This document shows, piece after piece, positions 7,649 to 16,011 of a stretch of DNA of 64,000 nucleotides. Source of the stretch: Treponema sp. (GTDB taxonomy: Bacteria > Spirochaetota > Spirochaetia > Treponematales > Treponemataceae); contig JAFYWB010000037.1 of the NCBI GenBank assembly GCA_017549025.1, positions 1 through 64,000 of the forward strand, read 5' to 3'. The position numbers were made by a program, and so were the translations under genes. Below the pieces are notes generated by a model. It saw only the letters and a program-made list of their open reading frames with translations, was not told the DNA's origin and did not search any database. Every line of letters begins with the position of its first letter. The stretch's first letter is position 1.

Positions 7649-8575
7649 ATGAATCTTGAGGCATTTGTTTTAGGTTGTGGGGGCATGATGCCCTTGCCTT
7701 ACCGTCATCTTACTTCTGTGTTGCTGCGGCGAGACGGAGATTTGTTTTTATTTGACTGTGGAGAAGGTACTCAGGTTTCTCTGCGACGATTGAATTTAAA
7801 GTGGAAGAAGATAGACGCTATTTTTATAAGTCATACTCATGCAGACCATATTACTGGTTTGCCAGGCTTGATGATGCTTTCATCCCAGGTGGACAGAGAC
7901 GAGCCACTGTATATTTACGGTCCTCCAAAGGTAGCTGAATATGTGGAAACCAGCCGCAAGGTGCTGGATATGTACATCAATTATCCTGTAGTGGTGAAGG
8001 AGATTACTGCTCCTTGTATTGTTCATGAGGGAAAGGATTTTTACATTAAGGCGTTTCCCTTGAATCATACCAAGCCCTGCGTGGGATATTCCTTGGAGGA
8101 GCTAGATCGTCCCGGTGAATTTAACCCAGAGGCTGCCCGTGCCTTGAATGTTCCTGTGGGGCCATTGTGGTCAAAGCTTCAAGCGGGACAAAGCGTTACT
8201 GCTAGCGACGGCTCCATTGTAACACCTGAGCAGGTAATGGGGTCAAAGCGTTCTGGCAGAAAATTTAGCTATGTAACTGATACCATGTATATGCCTTCTA
8301 TTGCTCCTGCAGTTCAAGGCTCTGACTTGTTGATTTGTGAGAGCATGTTTTCTCAGGATATGGAGGATCAGGCCAAGGAAAAAAAGCACATGTCTGCTCG
8401 GCAGGCTGCAACTATTGCACGAGACGGTGGTGTAAAGCAGCTGGGACTGATTCACTACAGTCCACGGTATACCGACAAGGAGCTGGATTCCCTGCTGCAG
8501 GAAGCACGAGGTGTTTTTCCTGATACGGTACTGACAAGAGACCGCATGGTGTTTGATATTCCCTACGTGGACTAG
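7649..8575 (+). CDS. rnz: Ribonuclease Z (tRNA 3' endonuclease)
   Basis: This 308-residue metallo-beta-lactamase-fold enzyme trims tRNA 3' ends to allow CCA addition. It shows the zinc motif H62-T-H64-A-D66-H67, FDCGEGTQ, the later metal ligands in NHTKPCVGY and VTDTMY, and GLIHYSPRY near the end. The length is normal for the bacterial short form. I start at the ATG at 7649, where the family pattern (LEAFVLGCGG) begins, although only a weak GGAAG is upstream. An in-frame TTG at 7631 is less likely. The exporter ATPase gene follows 27 nt downstream. Confidence 0.92.
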   Translation: MNLEAFVLGCGGMMPLPYRHLTSVLLRRDGDLFLFDCGEGTQVSLRRLNLKWKKIDAIFISHTHADHITGLPGLMMLSSQVDRDEPLYIYGPPKVAEYVETSRKVLDMYINYPVVVKEITAPCIVHEGKDFYIKAFPLNHTKPCVGYSLEELDRPGEFNPEAARALNVPVGPLWSKLQAGQSVTASDGSIVTPEQVMGSKRSGRKFSYVTDTMYMPSIAPAVQGSDLLICESMFSQDMEDQAKEKKHMSARQAATIARDGGVKQLGLIHYSPRYTDKELDSLLQEARGVFPDTVLTRDRMVFDIPYVD

Positions 8576-8602
8576 ATGATTGTTTTGTAGGAACAGAGTG
8601 CT

Positions 8603-9331
8603 GTGATAGAAGTTGATTCTTTTACAAAGATTTATGGCATGAAAAAGTCTGGTGGTAAGGCTGTAGATGGGGTGAGCTTTGTTGCCCGCCCTGGAGTGAT
8701 TACTGGTCTTTTGGGGCCAAACGGTGCAGGCAAAACCACCATTCTCAAGGCTATTTGTGCCCTCCATTATCCCACGGAAGGAGCTGTTCGGGTAATGGGC
8801 CGTGATGTAGAAAGCTTTCCTGTGGAGGTGCGGAGTTTGGTGGGCTACGTTAGCGAGCAGCCAGCCCTTATTGGAAGCCTTACCACTAAGGAATTTTTAC
8901 ACTATGCTGGTGAATTGCGGTTTGCAGGCAGAGCTGGAGCTGTGGTAGCTGATGCGGTGGAGCGGGTGGTGGAGGAATGTCAGCTCCAAGAGGTGTTCCA
9001 TAAGCCCATTAGCCACTTGTCCAAGGGATATCGCCAGCGATTGTCCTTTGCCCAAGCCCTACTACACAATCCTCCAGTGCTGGTGCTAGACGAGCCTGTT
9101 TCTGGCTTGGACCCTGCCCAAATCCGACAAATGCGAGACATGATAAAACGGCTTGGTAGTAAAAAAACTATTTTGCTTTCCACCCACTTAATGCAGGAGG
9201 TGGAAGCTCTGTGCCAACAGGTGCATATTATCAGCAGGGGCCGCTTGGTTGCCTCTGGTTCAGCCCAGGAAATTGCCGCTGCCACTGGTACCAAGAGCTT
9301 TGAAGATGCCTTCTTAAAGCTTACCCGCTAA
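8603..9331 (+). CDS. ABC exporter ATPase, GldA-like
   Basis: The 242-residue single ATPase domain has Walker A GPNGAGKTT, a Q-loop, the signature LSKGY (the GldA-subfamily variant of LSGGQ), Walker B VLVLDEP and the D-loop SGLDPAQ. It starts at a GTG (8603) with AGGA 10 nt upstream. Its expected partners, an ABC-2 permease, a GldG-like protein and a DUF4340 protein, begin at 11737. A minus-strand gene pair sits in between, so the usual operon is physically split. GldAFG systems drive export or surface assembly; the substrate here is unknown. Confidence 0.88.
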   Translation: MIEVDSFTKIYGMKKSGGKAVDGVSFVARPGVITGLLGPNGAGKTTILKAICALHYPTEGAVRVMGRDVESFPVEVRSLVGYVSEQPALIGSLTTKEFLHYAGELRFAGRAGAVVADAVERVVEECQLQEVFHKPISHLSKGYRQRLSFAQALLHNPPVLVLDEPVSGLDPAQIRQMRDMIKRLGSKKTILLSTHLMQEVEALCQQVHIISRGRLVASGSAQEIAAATGTKSFEDAFLKLTR

Positions 9332-9358
9332 GACAAAACAAAAAAATCTTTTTTTCGT

Positions 9359-9400
9359 AAAAAAAATATCCCCCAAAAGTTGCTTCCAACCTTTTGGGGG
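9359..9400 (-). terminator. Rho-independent terminator of the LRR lipoprotein unit
   Basis: A 10-bp stem (CCCCCAAAAG at 9370-9379, CTTTTGGGGG at 9391-9400) is followed on the minus strand by GATA and eight T (9366-9359). It lies 28 nt past the stop of the minus-strand lipoprotein gene. Confidence 0.88.
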
Positions 9401-9427
9401 ATAACTCGTTTCCAAATACGCTTTTAT

Positions 9428-10897
9428 TTAGTGCTTATTAGGGTAGGCAGACATAGGATAGATGTCATCTGCATAATTGCTCCATCCAGGGGCTTTTCTA
9501 TAGACGTCTACACTATCATCTGGAACATGGATACAAGTTTCTGATGCGAGAGTCGAAAAAACATCCTTTTGTCCTGGTTCATCTGGTAATTCAGGTGGAG
9601 TAACCCCCTCCATAACGATAGTTAATTCTTTAACATAATCTTCTTGAGTTACTGCAAGCTCTCTAATAATTTTTACTGATTCAGGGAAAATTATCGTAGT
9701 TTCACCTTTAGGAATATATCCTAGGGCTTCTTTCCCTATAATAGTTATCGGATAACCAAGTGCTCCTAAATCAACTACACCAGTAGCTGAAGGATAGGAC
9801 ACCAGTGTGTAACCTTCTTCACTGTTTTGAGGCTTTCTAAGCAAGGCTTTTTTATCCTTTGAAGCTAATAAGGTTGGATGATTAGAAGCTACATCAAACT
9901 CTACCTTATAGCAGCCCCAAAAAGGATTTGTGTCTGCTATTTCTACGTTTGGACTAATGGTAATGGATTCCAAATTTGCACATCTTTTGAAAGCATTAAC
10001 TCCCAGTGTTACTGTACCTGACTTAGGTAATTCAATCTTGGTTAAAGCCAAATTATTCATGATAGCGGAATTCTGATTATAATCAAAGACTAATTCTTGA
10101 TTTTTCGCTACTTGTAAATCACTTAAATTTAATTCAATTTGCTTGGTAGCATCATCTTTAATACTCCAGAATGTACTTTTCATAGAGGAAAGACTTTCAG
10201 AGTTTACCTCTCCCGTTAAGGTGAGTTTTCCACCAGAAGCAGGCATGGTATTTAATGCACCTGATAGATTACCGACAGAAGTTGAAAAATCCCATAATGC
10301 ACGATATTTTCCAGAGGTAGAAGGGATGGGGAAGCTGATAAAATCTCCACCAGTGGTTTTTAAAGTTGTTGCTGTATCAACTGGAACCCAATTGTAAAAA
10401 TCTATGGACATGTTTGATCCTTCAAACTTAGGATTACGGAAGGATACTGTTGTTCCATAAACTTGGGTAATTTCTATAGGTTTTTCACTTCGTTGTGAAG
10501 TTGTACTGTCTACAAAATAACCACCATTAGGGTCAAAGGTTAAGGTTACTGGATTGCGGTCGTAGTAGATGTCGATGGTGGTGCTCCCATCTCCATTCAC
10601 AATGACTTGTTCAAAGGGCTGGGCGGTAAAACCAGGAATTTCCTTTGCCTTTGCTTCTGACAGGGTATTGGGAACGGGATTTGGCAGAGTTTCACGTTCA
10701 TAAGTGTCTTCTGCATATCGTCCTTCTGCCACAGCATCACCGTCTCTATTTAACTCCTGAAAGAGGTGACGGACGGTGTAGGTTGTATTCCAGTAGATGC
10801 TGTCGAACTTGGAGAGCATATCGCTACATCCAATAAAACCGAACAGTGCAGTGCACGTAAGGCCAGTGCTAATAAGCTTTTTATGGGTCTTTTTCAT
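9428..10897 (-). CDS. Surface lipoprotein with InlB-type repeat and BspA-like LRR region
   Basis: The 489-residue precursor has a lipoprotein signal peptide with lipobox FIGC (Cys24). After a short linker comes an InlB/Listeria-Bacteroides-like repeat (VTLTFDPNGGYFV, then TTVSFRNPKF). The second half holds BspA-type leucine-rich repeats (LESITISPNVEI, IGKEALGYI, IIFPESVKII). Treponeme BspA-like proteins are exposed adhesin-like lipoproteins. I start at the ATG at 10897, 9 nt after GGAGGT; a GTG two codons upstream is too close to the site. It forms a two-gene unit with the barrel protein upstream and interrupts the plus-strand exporter operon. Confidence 0.82.
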   Translation of the reverse strand: MKKTHKKLISTGLTCTALFGFIGCSDMLSKFDSIYWNTTYTVRHLFQELNRDGDAVAEGRYAEDTYERETLPNPVPNTLSEAKAKEIPGFTAQPFEQVIVNGDGSTTIDIYYDRNPVTLTFDPNGGYFVDSTTSQRSEKPIEITQVYGTTVSFRNPKFEGSNMSIDFYNWVPVDTATTLKTTGGDFISFPIPSTSGKYRALWDFSTSVGNLSGALNTMPASGGKLTLTGEVNSESLSSMKSTFWSIKDDATKQIELNLSDLQVAKNQELVFDYNQNSAIMNNLALTKIELPKSGTVTLGVNAFKRCANLESITISPNVEIADTNPFWGCYKVEFDVASNHPTLLASKDKKALLRKPQNSEEGYTLVSYPSATGVVDLGALGYPITIIGKEALGYIPKGETTIIFPESVKIIRELAVTQEDYVKELTIVMEGVTPPELPDEPGQKDVFSTLASETCIHVPDDSVDVYRKAPGWSNYADDIYPMSAYPNKH

Positions 10898-10917
10898 GTT
10901 CACGATACCTCCATTTC

Positions 10918-11478
10918 TTAGTTCAATGCATATGTTAAGCCAATCCGTAATCCCAGCTGGTGAAGCAGATTGTCTTTTTCAAAAAGTAGGGTATAGCAGG
11001 GGGCTATGTCGATAGCTGCGGTGCTATTGAGCTTGGATCCCGGTGTCCAACGAAAGGCTGGAGCAAACTGCAGCATTTGGTCAAGGTTCATGTCTTCTGG
11101 GCCATACCAACCAGGAGTCATGGTAACCTTATGGATACAAACGCCATAATTCAACTCAGGCTGAAAGGCAAAGCTTCCCCAGTTTAGTCGGTACCAGATA
11201 CCACCATAAAAGGAAAGATCCCAAATTGATTTGATACGTTTATCCTTTAAAATACCTGCTTGAAAATCAGCATGGAGACTGGTTCCCAAGTTTGGTACAA
11301 AGAAGGGGTCAAGCTCCGCTCCAATTCCTCCGCCTACATTAACAGACACATACTTTGTATACTCTCCGAAAGGCAGGCTCGCCTTTCCATAAAGATTGAG
11401 AGCAGTTCGAGAAAACATGGGGGTTGCTATACCCATGCAGAGGAAGAGTAGTATAATACTTCGAGTAACATTTTTCAT
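10918..11478 (-). CDS. Small outer-membrane beta-barrel-like protein
   Basis: The 186-residue precursor has a signal peptide (cleavage near MFSR or SRT), then alternating hydrophobic/polar strands with many aromatic and Gly residues (LNLYGKASLPFGEY, SVNVGGGIGAEL, LGLRIGLTYALN). This pattern fits an 8-strand barrel of the OmpA-N/porin-like class. It is the first gene of the pair with the LRR lipoprotein 20 nt downstream. GGAGG lies 5-6 nt before the ATG. Function is unknown; a surface pair (barrel plus lipoprotein) is an inference from the arrangement. Confidence 0.6.
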   Translation of the reverse strand: MKNVTRSIILLFLCMGIATPMFSRTALNLYGKASLPFGEYTKYVSVNVGGGIGAELDPFFVPNLGTSLHADFQAGILKDKRIKSIWDLSFYGGIWYRLNWGSFAFQPELNYGVCIHKVTMTPGWYGPEDMNLDQMLQFAPAFRWTPGSKLNSTAAIDIAPCYTLLFEKDNLLHQLGLRIGLTYALN

Positions 11479-11529
11479 AAAACCTCCAATTTATATAATC
11501 ATAATAAACGGTTAGTATACCTGCCCTAA

Positions 11530-11559
11530 ATTATAATACTATACTTCAGGAATTTGCAA
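11530..11559 (-). promoter_or_regulatory. Promoter of the barrel/lipoprotein pair
   Basis: Minus strand TTGCAA (11554-11559), 18-nt spacer, perfect TATAAT (11530-11535). About 45 nt of leader with GGAGG precedes the ATG at 11478. The divergent stretch 11560-11736 beside it is AT-rich with T9 and T8 runs (11581-11589, 11608-11615) and a possible plus-strand -10 TATAGT near 11629, but no clear -35. Confidence 0.65.
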
Positions 11560-11736
11560 GGAAAATATAAAAAAATATTGTTTTTTTTTCTTTTTTCTAA
11601 GAGGGTGTTTTTTTTAGCAAAATATGGTATAGTATGGTACGATTTATGAATAAATGCAGACGTTTTTTAATCCCTAGTACCATTTCTTTTTTGATACATT
11701 TCACAAACTTATACCGATTTGTACAGGAGAACCAGT

Positions 11737-12480
11737 ATGAATAAGCTTCTTTGTTGGTGGAAGGTGGTTTTTGTCTTCTATAAAAAAGAGCTGAAGCTGC
11801 TTCTTTCAAAGCCTCCATTTTATTTGGCAACCATGCTGCTTACCCTTGGTGGCGGAATGCAGTTTTTTTTAGGTGGACTTTTCTTTGAGCCAGGCCTTGG
11901 TTCAACTGATTTGAATTTCTTTTTTTCTATTATTCCCTTTCTGTCCATTCTGGCAGTTCCCGCCCTTACCATGGGGCAGTGGGAATCGGGTGGGCTGCTT
12001 TTTGACGAAAGTCTCCCCTTAAGTGAGCAGCAGCTGGTGGTGGGAAAGTGGCTTGCAGCCTTTAGCTGTGGCTGCTTAATGCTGTTGCCGGGAATTGGTG
12101 TGCCAGTCACAGTTTCTTTTTTTGGTAGCCTTGATTTGGCTCAGGTTTTTGCTGGGTACCTGGGCATGGTGCTTTTTATGGCTACTGCCTGTGGACTGTG
12201 CGTTTTCCTTTGTTCGGTAAGCTCTGGGGCAGTGGTGGCCTATCTTGTTTCATCTTTGGCACTGGGGATTTTTAGCGGAATGCATCTGCTTCCTCGGTAC
12301 ATTACCTTGCCACGGTGGCTAAGCCAGGTGTGCCAGAGCCTTTCCTTTGCCTGGCATTTTGACAGCGCCAGCAAGGGCATTGTGGATAGCCGTGATGTGG
12401 TGTTTTACCTCGTGGCCACCGTTGCCCTGCTAAAAATCGCTTCTGGTAGCTTGAAGCTAAAACGAAGGGGGTGCCTGTGA
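11737..12480 (+). CDS. ABC-2 type exporter permease, GldF-like
   Basis: The 247-residue integral membrane protein has about six hydrophobic helices and ABC-2 permease features: an N-terminal FYKKELKLLLSKPPFY amphipathic segment and an E-S-G-G-L-L-F-D-E-SLPLS loop. I start at the ATG at 11737, 6 nt after AGGAGA. It should pair with the ATPase at 8603 and the GldG-like protein overlapping its end. Because a minus-strand pair separates it from the ATPase, it must be transcribed from its own promoter in the AT-rich region upstream or by long read-through. Confidence 0.82.
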   Translation: MNKLLCWWKVVFVFYKKELKLLLSKPPFYLATMLLTLGGGMQFFLGGLFFEPGLGSTDLNFFFSIIPFLSILAVPALTMGQWESGGLLFDESLPLSEQQLVVGKWLAAFSCGCLMLLPGIGVPVTVSFFGSLDLAQVFAGYLGMVLFMATACGLCVFLCSVSSGAVVAYLVSSLALGIFSGMHLLPRYITLPRWLSQVCQSLSFAWHFDSASKGIVDSRDVVFYLVATVALLKIASGSLKLKRRGCL

Positions 12481-14060
12481 AAACGACTGGATCTGGCCGT
12501 ATGCTGGCTCGATTTTTGTGGATTATTCTTGCCACCTTGGTTTTTCTTTTGTCTAGCCTGTGGTATTTTCGTTGGGATATAACTCAGGACAAGCGATTTT
12601 CCTTAAGCTCCATGAGCCAGCAGCTGCTTGCTTCTGTTTCAGAGCCTTTGCGAATTACCTACTACGTGTCACCTGAGCTGGAGGAATTGTATCCCCATGC
12701 CCGTGACGTAAAGGATTTTCTTCGCCTTTATGGCCTGACTAATTCTCAGGTACAGGTTCAGGTGCGAGACCCAGTAAAGGAGGGCTTGGAGAATAGCCTT
12801 TTGCAGCAGGGAGTGTATGCACAGCAGATTCAAGCTACAAAAGGCAATAGCACTCAGCTGGTGACGGTGTATTCTGCGGTGGTGCTGGAATACTTGAACC
12901 AGCTGGCGGTGATTCCCTTTGTTCAGACTGTAGAAAGCCTTGAGTACGAAATGGCCACTCGGCTTTTGCTTTTGGTGGAGGAATGTGGCTCTTTTTCTTC
13001 TGTTCCCTCGGTAACTCAAGCTTGGCCTGTGATTGTAATCAGTGGCAACGGACTTTCCATAGACGAGGATTATGGGGATGTGGTGCCCTGGCTTGAGGCA
13101 GCAGGCTTTGCTCCCACCGTCTTGACCCCAGAGGATTTTGTGCTGGTGGCAGAACAGCTGGATTTTGGAACCCGTGGAACAATTCCCGTTATGCTTTTTG
13201 GCAGCAGTCAGCTTACCTCCCAGCAGGTGGAGGCAATCCGAAGCTTTGTGGAGGATGGCGGCAAGCTTTTTGTTATGACCTCTGCCCACACTGCTGCCTT
13301 GTACGATGACTGGACAGTGGTGCCTACGGAGGATAAGCTTTTGCCAGTGCTTGCTTCCTGGGGACTGGAGCTGGGGCCAGAGCTGGTGCAGGACATTTCC
13401 TGCTTCCGAGCCACCTTCTTGAGTCAGGAGGATAATCCTGTGTACGAACAGGTGAACTATCCCCTGTGGATTCAAGCCCTGCCTCAGTATACGGTGGAAC
13501 ATCCAGTTTCTCGTCGGGCCTTTAACTTAGAGTTTTATTGGAGCTCTCCCATTACACTCACCAGTATGGAAGCTCAGGCTCTGGTATATACCACGCCATC
13601 TGCTTGGCTTTCCGCTCCAGATTTTAGCAAGGAATCGGTGTTTGTAACAAATCCCTTTTTGCTGGGACAAACGGCTTCTCAGGCAGGACAGCTTGCTTCC
13701 CAATATGCCCTTTCTGCCATGACCTCCTTGCCCGGAGGCGGCCAGGTGCTGGTGGTGGGAAGCCAGTACTTTTTGTCCACCCTGATGCGGCAATACACCG
13801 GTAGTCTTGGAAATCTTGACTTTGCGGTAAAGGGCTTGCTGCGACTTTATGGTAAGGATTCCTTGTTGGAGCTGAAGAACAAGGCTGCTTTAACAAAAAC
13901 CTTGTACAAGCTCAGTCAGCAGGAGCTGGTGGAAAGTCGCCCCAAGGTGTTGCTGGTGAATCTGGTGATTTTGCCCCTGTTGCCAGCTTTGTTGGCTTTG
14001 TTGTGGTGGCTGGTAAAACGAACCTTGGCAAAAAAATTGGGAGACTCTGGCCGTGACTGA
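12477..14060 (+). CDS. GldG-like auxiliary protein of the ABC exporter
   Basis: The 527-residue protein has an N-terminal transmembrane helix (about 10-30), a large extracytoplasmic region and a C-terminal helix (about 500-520). The first half matches the GldG pattern: WDITQDKRFSLSSMSQQLL, then RITYYVSPELEEL, then an IFT-type Rossmann-like region (EDGGKLFVM). It starts at the GTG at 12477 in a GTGA overlap with the permease stop. A GTG six bases earlier sits on top of the GGGGG ribosome-binding site and is less likely. It acts with the permease and the DUF4340 protein as the periplasmic part of the exporter. Confidence 0.82.
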   Translation: MKTTGSGRMLARFLWIILATLVFLLSSLWYFRWDITQDKRFSLSSMSQQLLASVSEPLRITYYVSPELEELYPHARDVKDFLRLYGLTNSQVQVQVRDPVKEGLENSLLQQGVYAQQIQATKGNSTQLVTVYSAVVLEYLNQLAVIPFVQTVESLEYEMATRLLLLVEECGSFSSVPSVTQAWPVIVISGNGLSIDEDYGDVVPWLEAAGFAPTVLTPEDFVLVAEQLDFGTRGTIPVMLFGSSQLTSQQVEAIRSFVEDGGKLFVMTSAHTAALYDDWTVVPTEDKLLPVLASWGLELGPELVQDISCFRATFLSQEDNPVYEQVNYPLWIQALPQYTVEHPVSRRAFNLEFYWSSPITLTSMEAQALVYTTPSAWLSAPDFSKESVFVTNPFLLGQTASQAGQLASQYALSAMTSLPGGGQVLVVGSQYFLSTLMRQYTGSLGNLDFAVKGLLRLYGKDSLLELKNKAALTKTLYKLSQQELVESRPKVLLVNLVILPLLPALLALLWWLVKRTLAKKLGDSGRD

Positions 14061-15126
14061 AAAAAAATATCTGAGTATTCTTGCAGGTGCCTGCGGTGTG
14101 CTGGCGGTATTGTGTGTGGTTGCCTTTTTCGGAAAAAAATCCTTGTCTGGAAAAACCATCGATACGGTGCTTTTAAACGAAAAGTACGGTTTACAGCTGG
14201 CCTGTGTGGAAGTGGTTCACCAAGATACAGCGCTGGCTTTTTATAAGAAGGAATTGTCTGGAAAAAGCCTGTGGATTGGGTACGATGGCTCTGGCTTTGG
14301 TTCTCAGCTGGTTTTTCCTGTGGATTCTACCCTTATGGCTGAATTTCTTTCTACCATGATGAAGGTGCGAAGCTTGAGCCTTGTGTCCCAAAAGCAGGAC
14401 CAAAAAACACTTGCAAGCTTTGGTTTTGTCACTGAACATGGCCACGCTTCTGCAAATGACCTTTCTTACGAGACAAATGCTCAAAGCGGTTATGATTTTC
14501 GCTTTCAGCTGCAGGATGGAAAGGTTGTTTCTCAGGTTCTTTTTGGCGATAAGAATTATAGCGGATATCGTGTGTATCTAAAAACTCCAGAATCACCAAT
14601 ATATTTGACTCAAGATGAGTTTTATCCTTGGCTTTCCGTGTCTGCAAAAAGCTGGGCAGAAATGGACTTAGTTTCTCGGCAGCTTTTGGGCATTAGTGGG
14701 GAAAAGGAGGTGCAGGGACTTGAAATCACCTTGTTGGATCATGCTGAAGGGAGCCTCTCCAAAAGCTTTTTGCCAACTGGCAAAGATTTTTCCGCCAAGG
14801 TAAGCCGTCTGTTATCTCTTCGTGGAGGCTCCTTGATTGAGCCTTCTGTGGCATTAGGACAAAAGCAGCTGGGAGAAATCGCCCTGTACACTGGCCGTGG
14901 ATCAAGTATTGTATTGCGGATTTATGAAGGAAAGCTTTCGACAGTTGACCAAGAGGTTTCCAGCTATTACGTAATTCCACAGATAGAAACCTTAGGCGGA
15001 AATGGGCTTAATTACGGATTTGAGATAAGCGGGCTTAACTACGGATTTGAAATAAGCGGGCTTAACTACGGTTTTGAAGTAAGCCCCTGGACCTGGGAGT
15101 CCCTTCAAGCTCTAGCTCAGGATTAG
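14053..15126 (+). CDS. DUF4340-type membrane-anchored protein with C-terminal tandem repeat
   Basis: This 357-residue protein has one N-terminal transmembrane helix and a large extracytoplasmic region. Its place directly after GldG, overlapping its end by 8 nt from a GTG start, matches the DUF4340 partner of GldFG exporters. Near the C-terminus it contains three near-identical 9-residue units GLNYGFEIS (residues about 318-344), encoded by 27-nt repeats. Its stop codon overlaps the stop of the convergent protease gene by 4 nt. Family assignment rests on context plus weak similarity. Confidence 0.65.
   Translation: MTEKKYLSILAGACGVLAVLCVVAFFGKKSLSGKTIDTVLLNEKYGLQLACVEVVHQDTALAFYKKELSGKSLWIGYDGSGFGSQLVFPVDSTLMAEFLSTMMKVRSLSLVSQKQDQKTLASFGFVTEHGHASANDLSYETNAQSGYDFRFQLQDGKVVSQVLFGDKNYSGYRVYLKTPESPIYLTQDEFYPWLSVSAKSWAEMDLVSRQLLGISGEKEVQGLEITLLDHAEGSLSKSFLPTGKDFSAKVSRLLSLRGGSLIEPSVALGQKQLGEIALYTGRGSSIVLRIYEGKLSTVDQEVSSYYVIPQIETLGGNGLNYGFEISGLNYGFEISGLNYGFEVSPWTWESLQALAQD
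15004..15084 (+). repeat. Three in-frame 27-nt tandem repeats
   Basis: Units at 15004-15030, 15031-15057 and 15058-15084 each begin GGGCTTAA and encode GLNYGFEIS or GLNYGFEVS. Copies differ at only 2-4 positions. The unit length is a multiple of three, so gain or loss of copies keeps the frame. Confidence 0.95.
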
Positions 15127-15890
15127 GCTCGTAGTAGTAGGGCAAACTGGACAAAGTTGTAGGCAAGGTGAGCCACAAATCCCACCCAGGGGCCTGCGGT
15201 GCGAATGGCACACAGTCGAAGGATACTGCCTGCAACAAGGGCATTTGCCACCGCAAGCCAACCTCCATAGCCATGGGAAAGGGCAAACACTATTACAAGA
15301 AGAGTCTCCACAAAAAGCTTCAGCTGAGTGTTTTTTTTCTGGTAAGCTGTTTTTCCTGGGAAACCAAGTTTCCAAGAAACAGCTATGTGTAAAAGCTGGG
15401 GGCCATACCAGCGGTACAATAATTCCTCGTACAAGGCTGCTACGGCAGTGGCAAAAATCATAGAAGGTAGGGACTGAAGCTGAAGGGAAACTGCAATGGC
15501 TTTTGTTCCTGTAGCTTGGGCAAGTCCATTCCAGAGAAAGCTATTGGCAAGTAAAAGTCCAAAAACAAGCAGGAGCCAGAGGAAGTTCAGCTGGCGGGAA
15601 AAGGTGGAGGTTTTTTTTTCAATTTCACTGCTTGCCGGAGCTCTGCCTGCAATCAAAGCCAATTCCTTGCTTCTCAAGAACATGGCAAAAGCAAAAAGTC
15701 CTTGGAGCAGGGCAGCGACTACCGAAGGATTTACCGCCTTTTCCAAAATCTCCTGTTGGCTTTGTCCTTGGATGGTTCCATCCAACCCACCAAAAAGCTG
15801 GGGAAGGGATTCCATCACAGGAGGAAGGAGAAAGGCAAGGAGAAGCAAAAGCTCCAGAAACAGATACTTGGAAAAAGCGGTGATTTTCAT
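15123..15890 (-). CDS. CPBP-family intramembrane metalloprotease
   Basis: The 255-residue multi-pass protein carries all three CPBP (CAAX-protease/bacteriocin-processing) motifs: EELLYRW, then VFALSHGYGG, then AHLAYNFV. Bacterial members process membrane substrates or act in self-immunity; the substrate here is unknown. The frame stays open upstream into the divergent promoter region. I take the ATG at 15890 (MKITAFSK), where the hydrophobic region begins. It has no Shine-Dalgarno, and TACAAT lies 6 nt upstream (15897-15902), so the mRNA may be leaderless, although the -35 is poor. It is convergent with the DUF4340 gene. Confidence 0.8.
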   Translation of the reverse strand: MKITAFSKYLFLELLLLLAFLLPPVMESLPQLFGGLDGTIQGQSQQEILEKAVNPSVVAALLQGLFAFAMFLRSKELALIAGRAPASSEIEKKTSTFSRQLNFLWLLLVFGLLLANSFLWNGLAQATGTKAIAVSLQLQSLPSMIFATAVAALYEELLYRWYGPQLLHIAVSWKLGFPGKTAYQKKNTQLKLFVETLLVIVFALSHGYGGWLAVANALVAGSILRLCAIRTAGPWVGFVAHLAYNFVQFALLLRA

Positions 15891-15936
15891 GCTGTTATTG
15901 TATCGTAAGGCGAAAACTTCTGCTAGAACTAGTGTC

Positions 15937-15966
15937 TTGAGTATCAAACAAATAATGTGATACAAT
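15937..15966 (+). promoter_or_regulatory. Promoter of the HEAT-comEC-rsmA-yggS-rlu operon
   Basis: TTGAGT (15937-15942), 18-nt spacer, TACAAT (15961-15966) with a TGn extension directly upstream. A 40-nt leader with GGAGGA follows. Confidence 0.65.
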
Positions 15967-16011
15967 CTTGAGATAACTGTGTTTATAGATATAGAAGGAG
16001 GAACCATAAAA

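Noticed and set aside
11579-11616. T9 and T8 tracts upstream of the exporter permease, as possible phase-variation tracts
   Set aside because: The tracts are short and there is no clear -35/-10 pair with one of them in the spacer. Strain comparison would be needed before claiming variation.
12669-13502. A 277-codon antisense frame inside the GldG-like gene
   Set aside because: It has no ribosome-binding site or recognisable product. The sense gene has the family pattern and overlapping neighbours.
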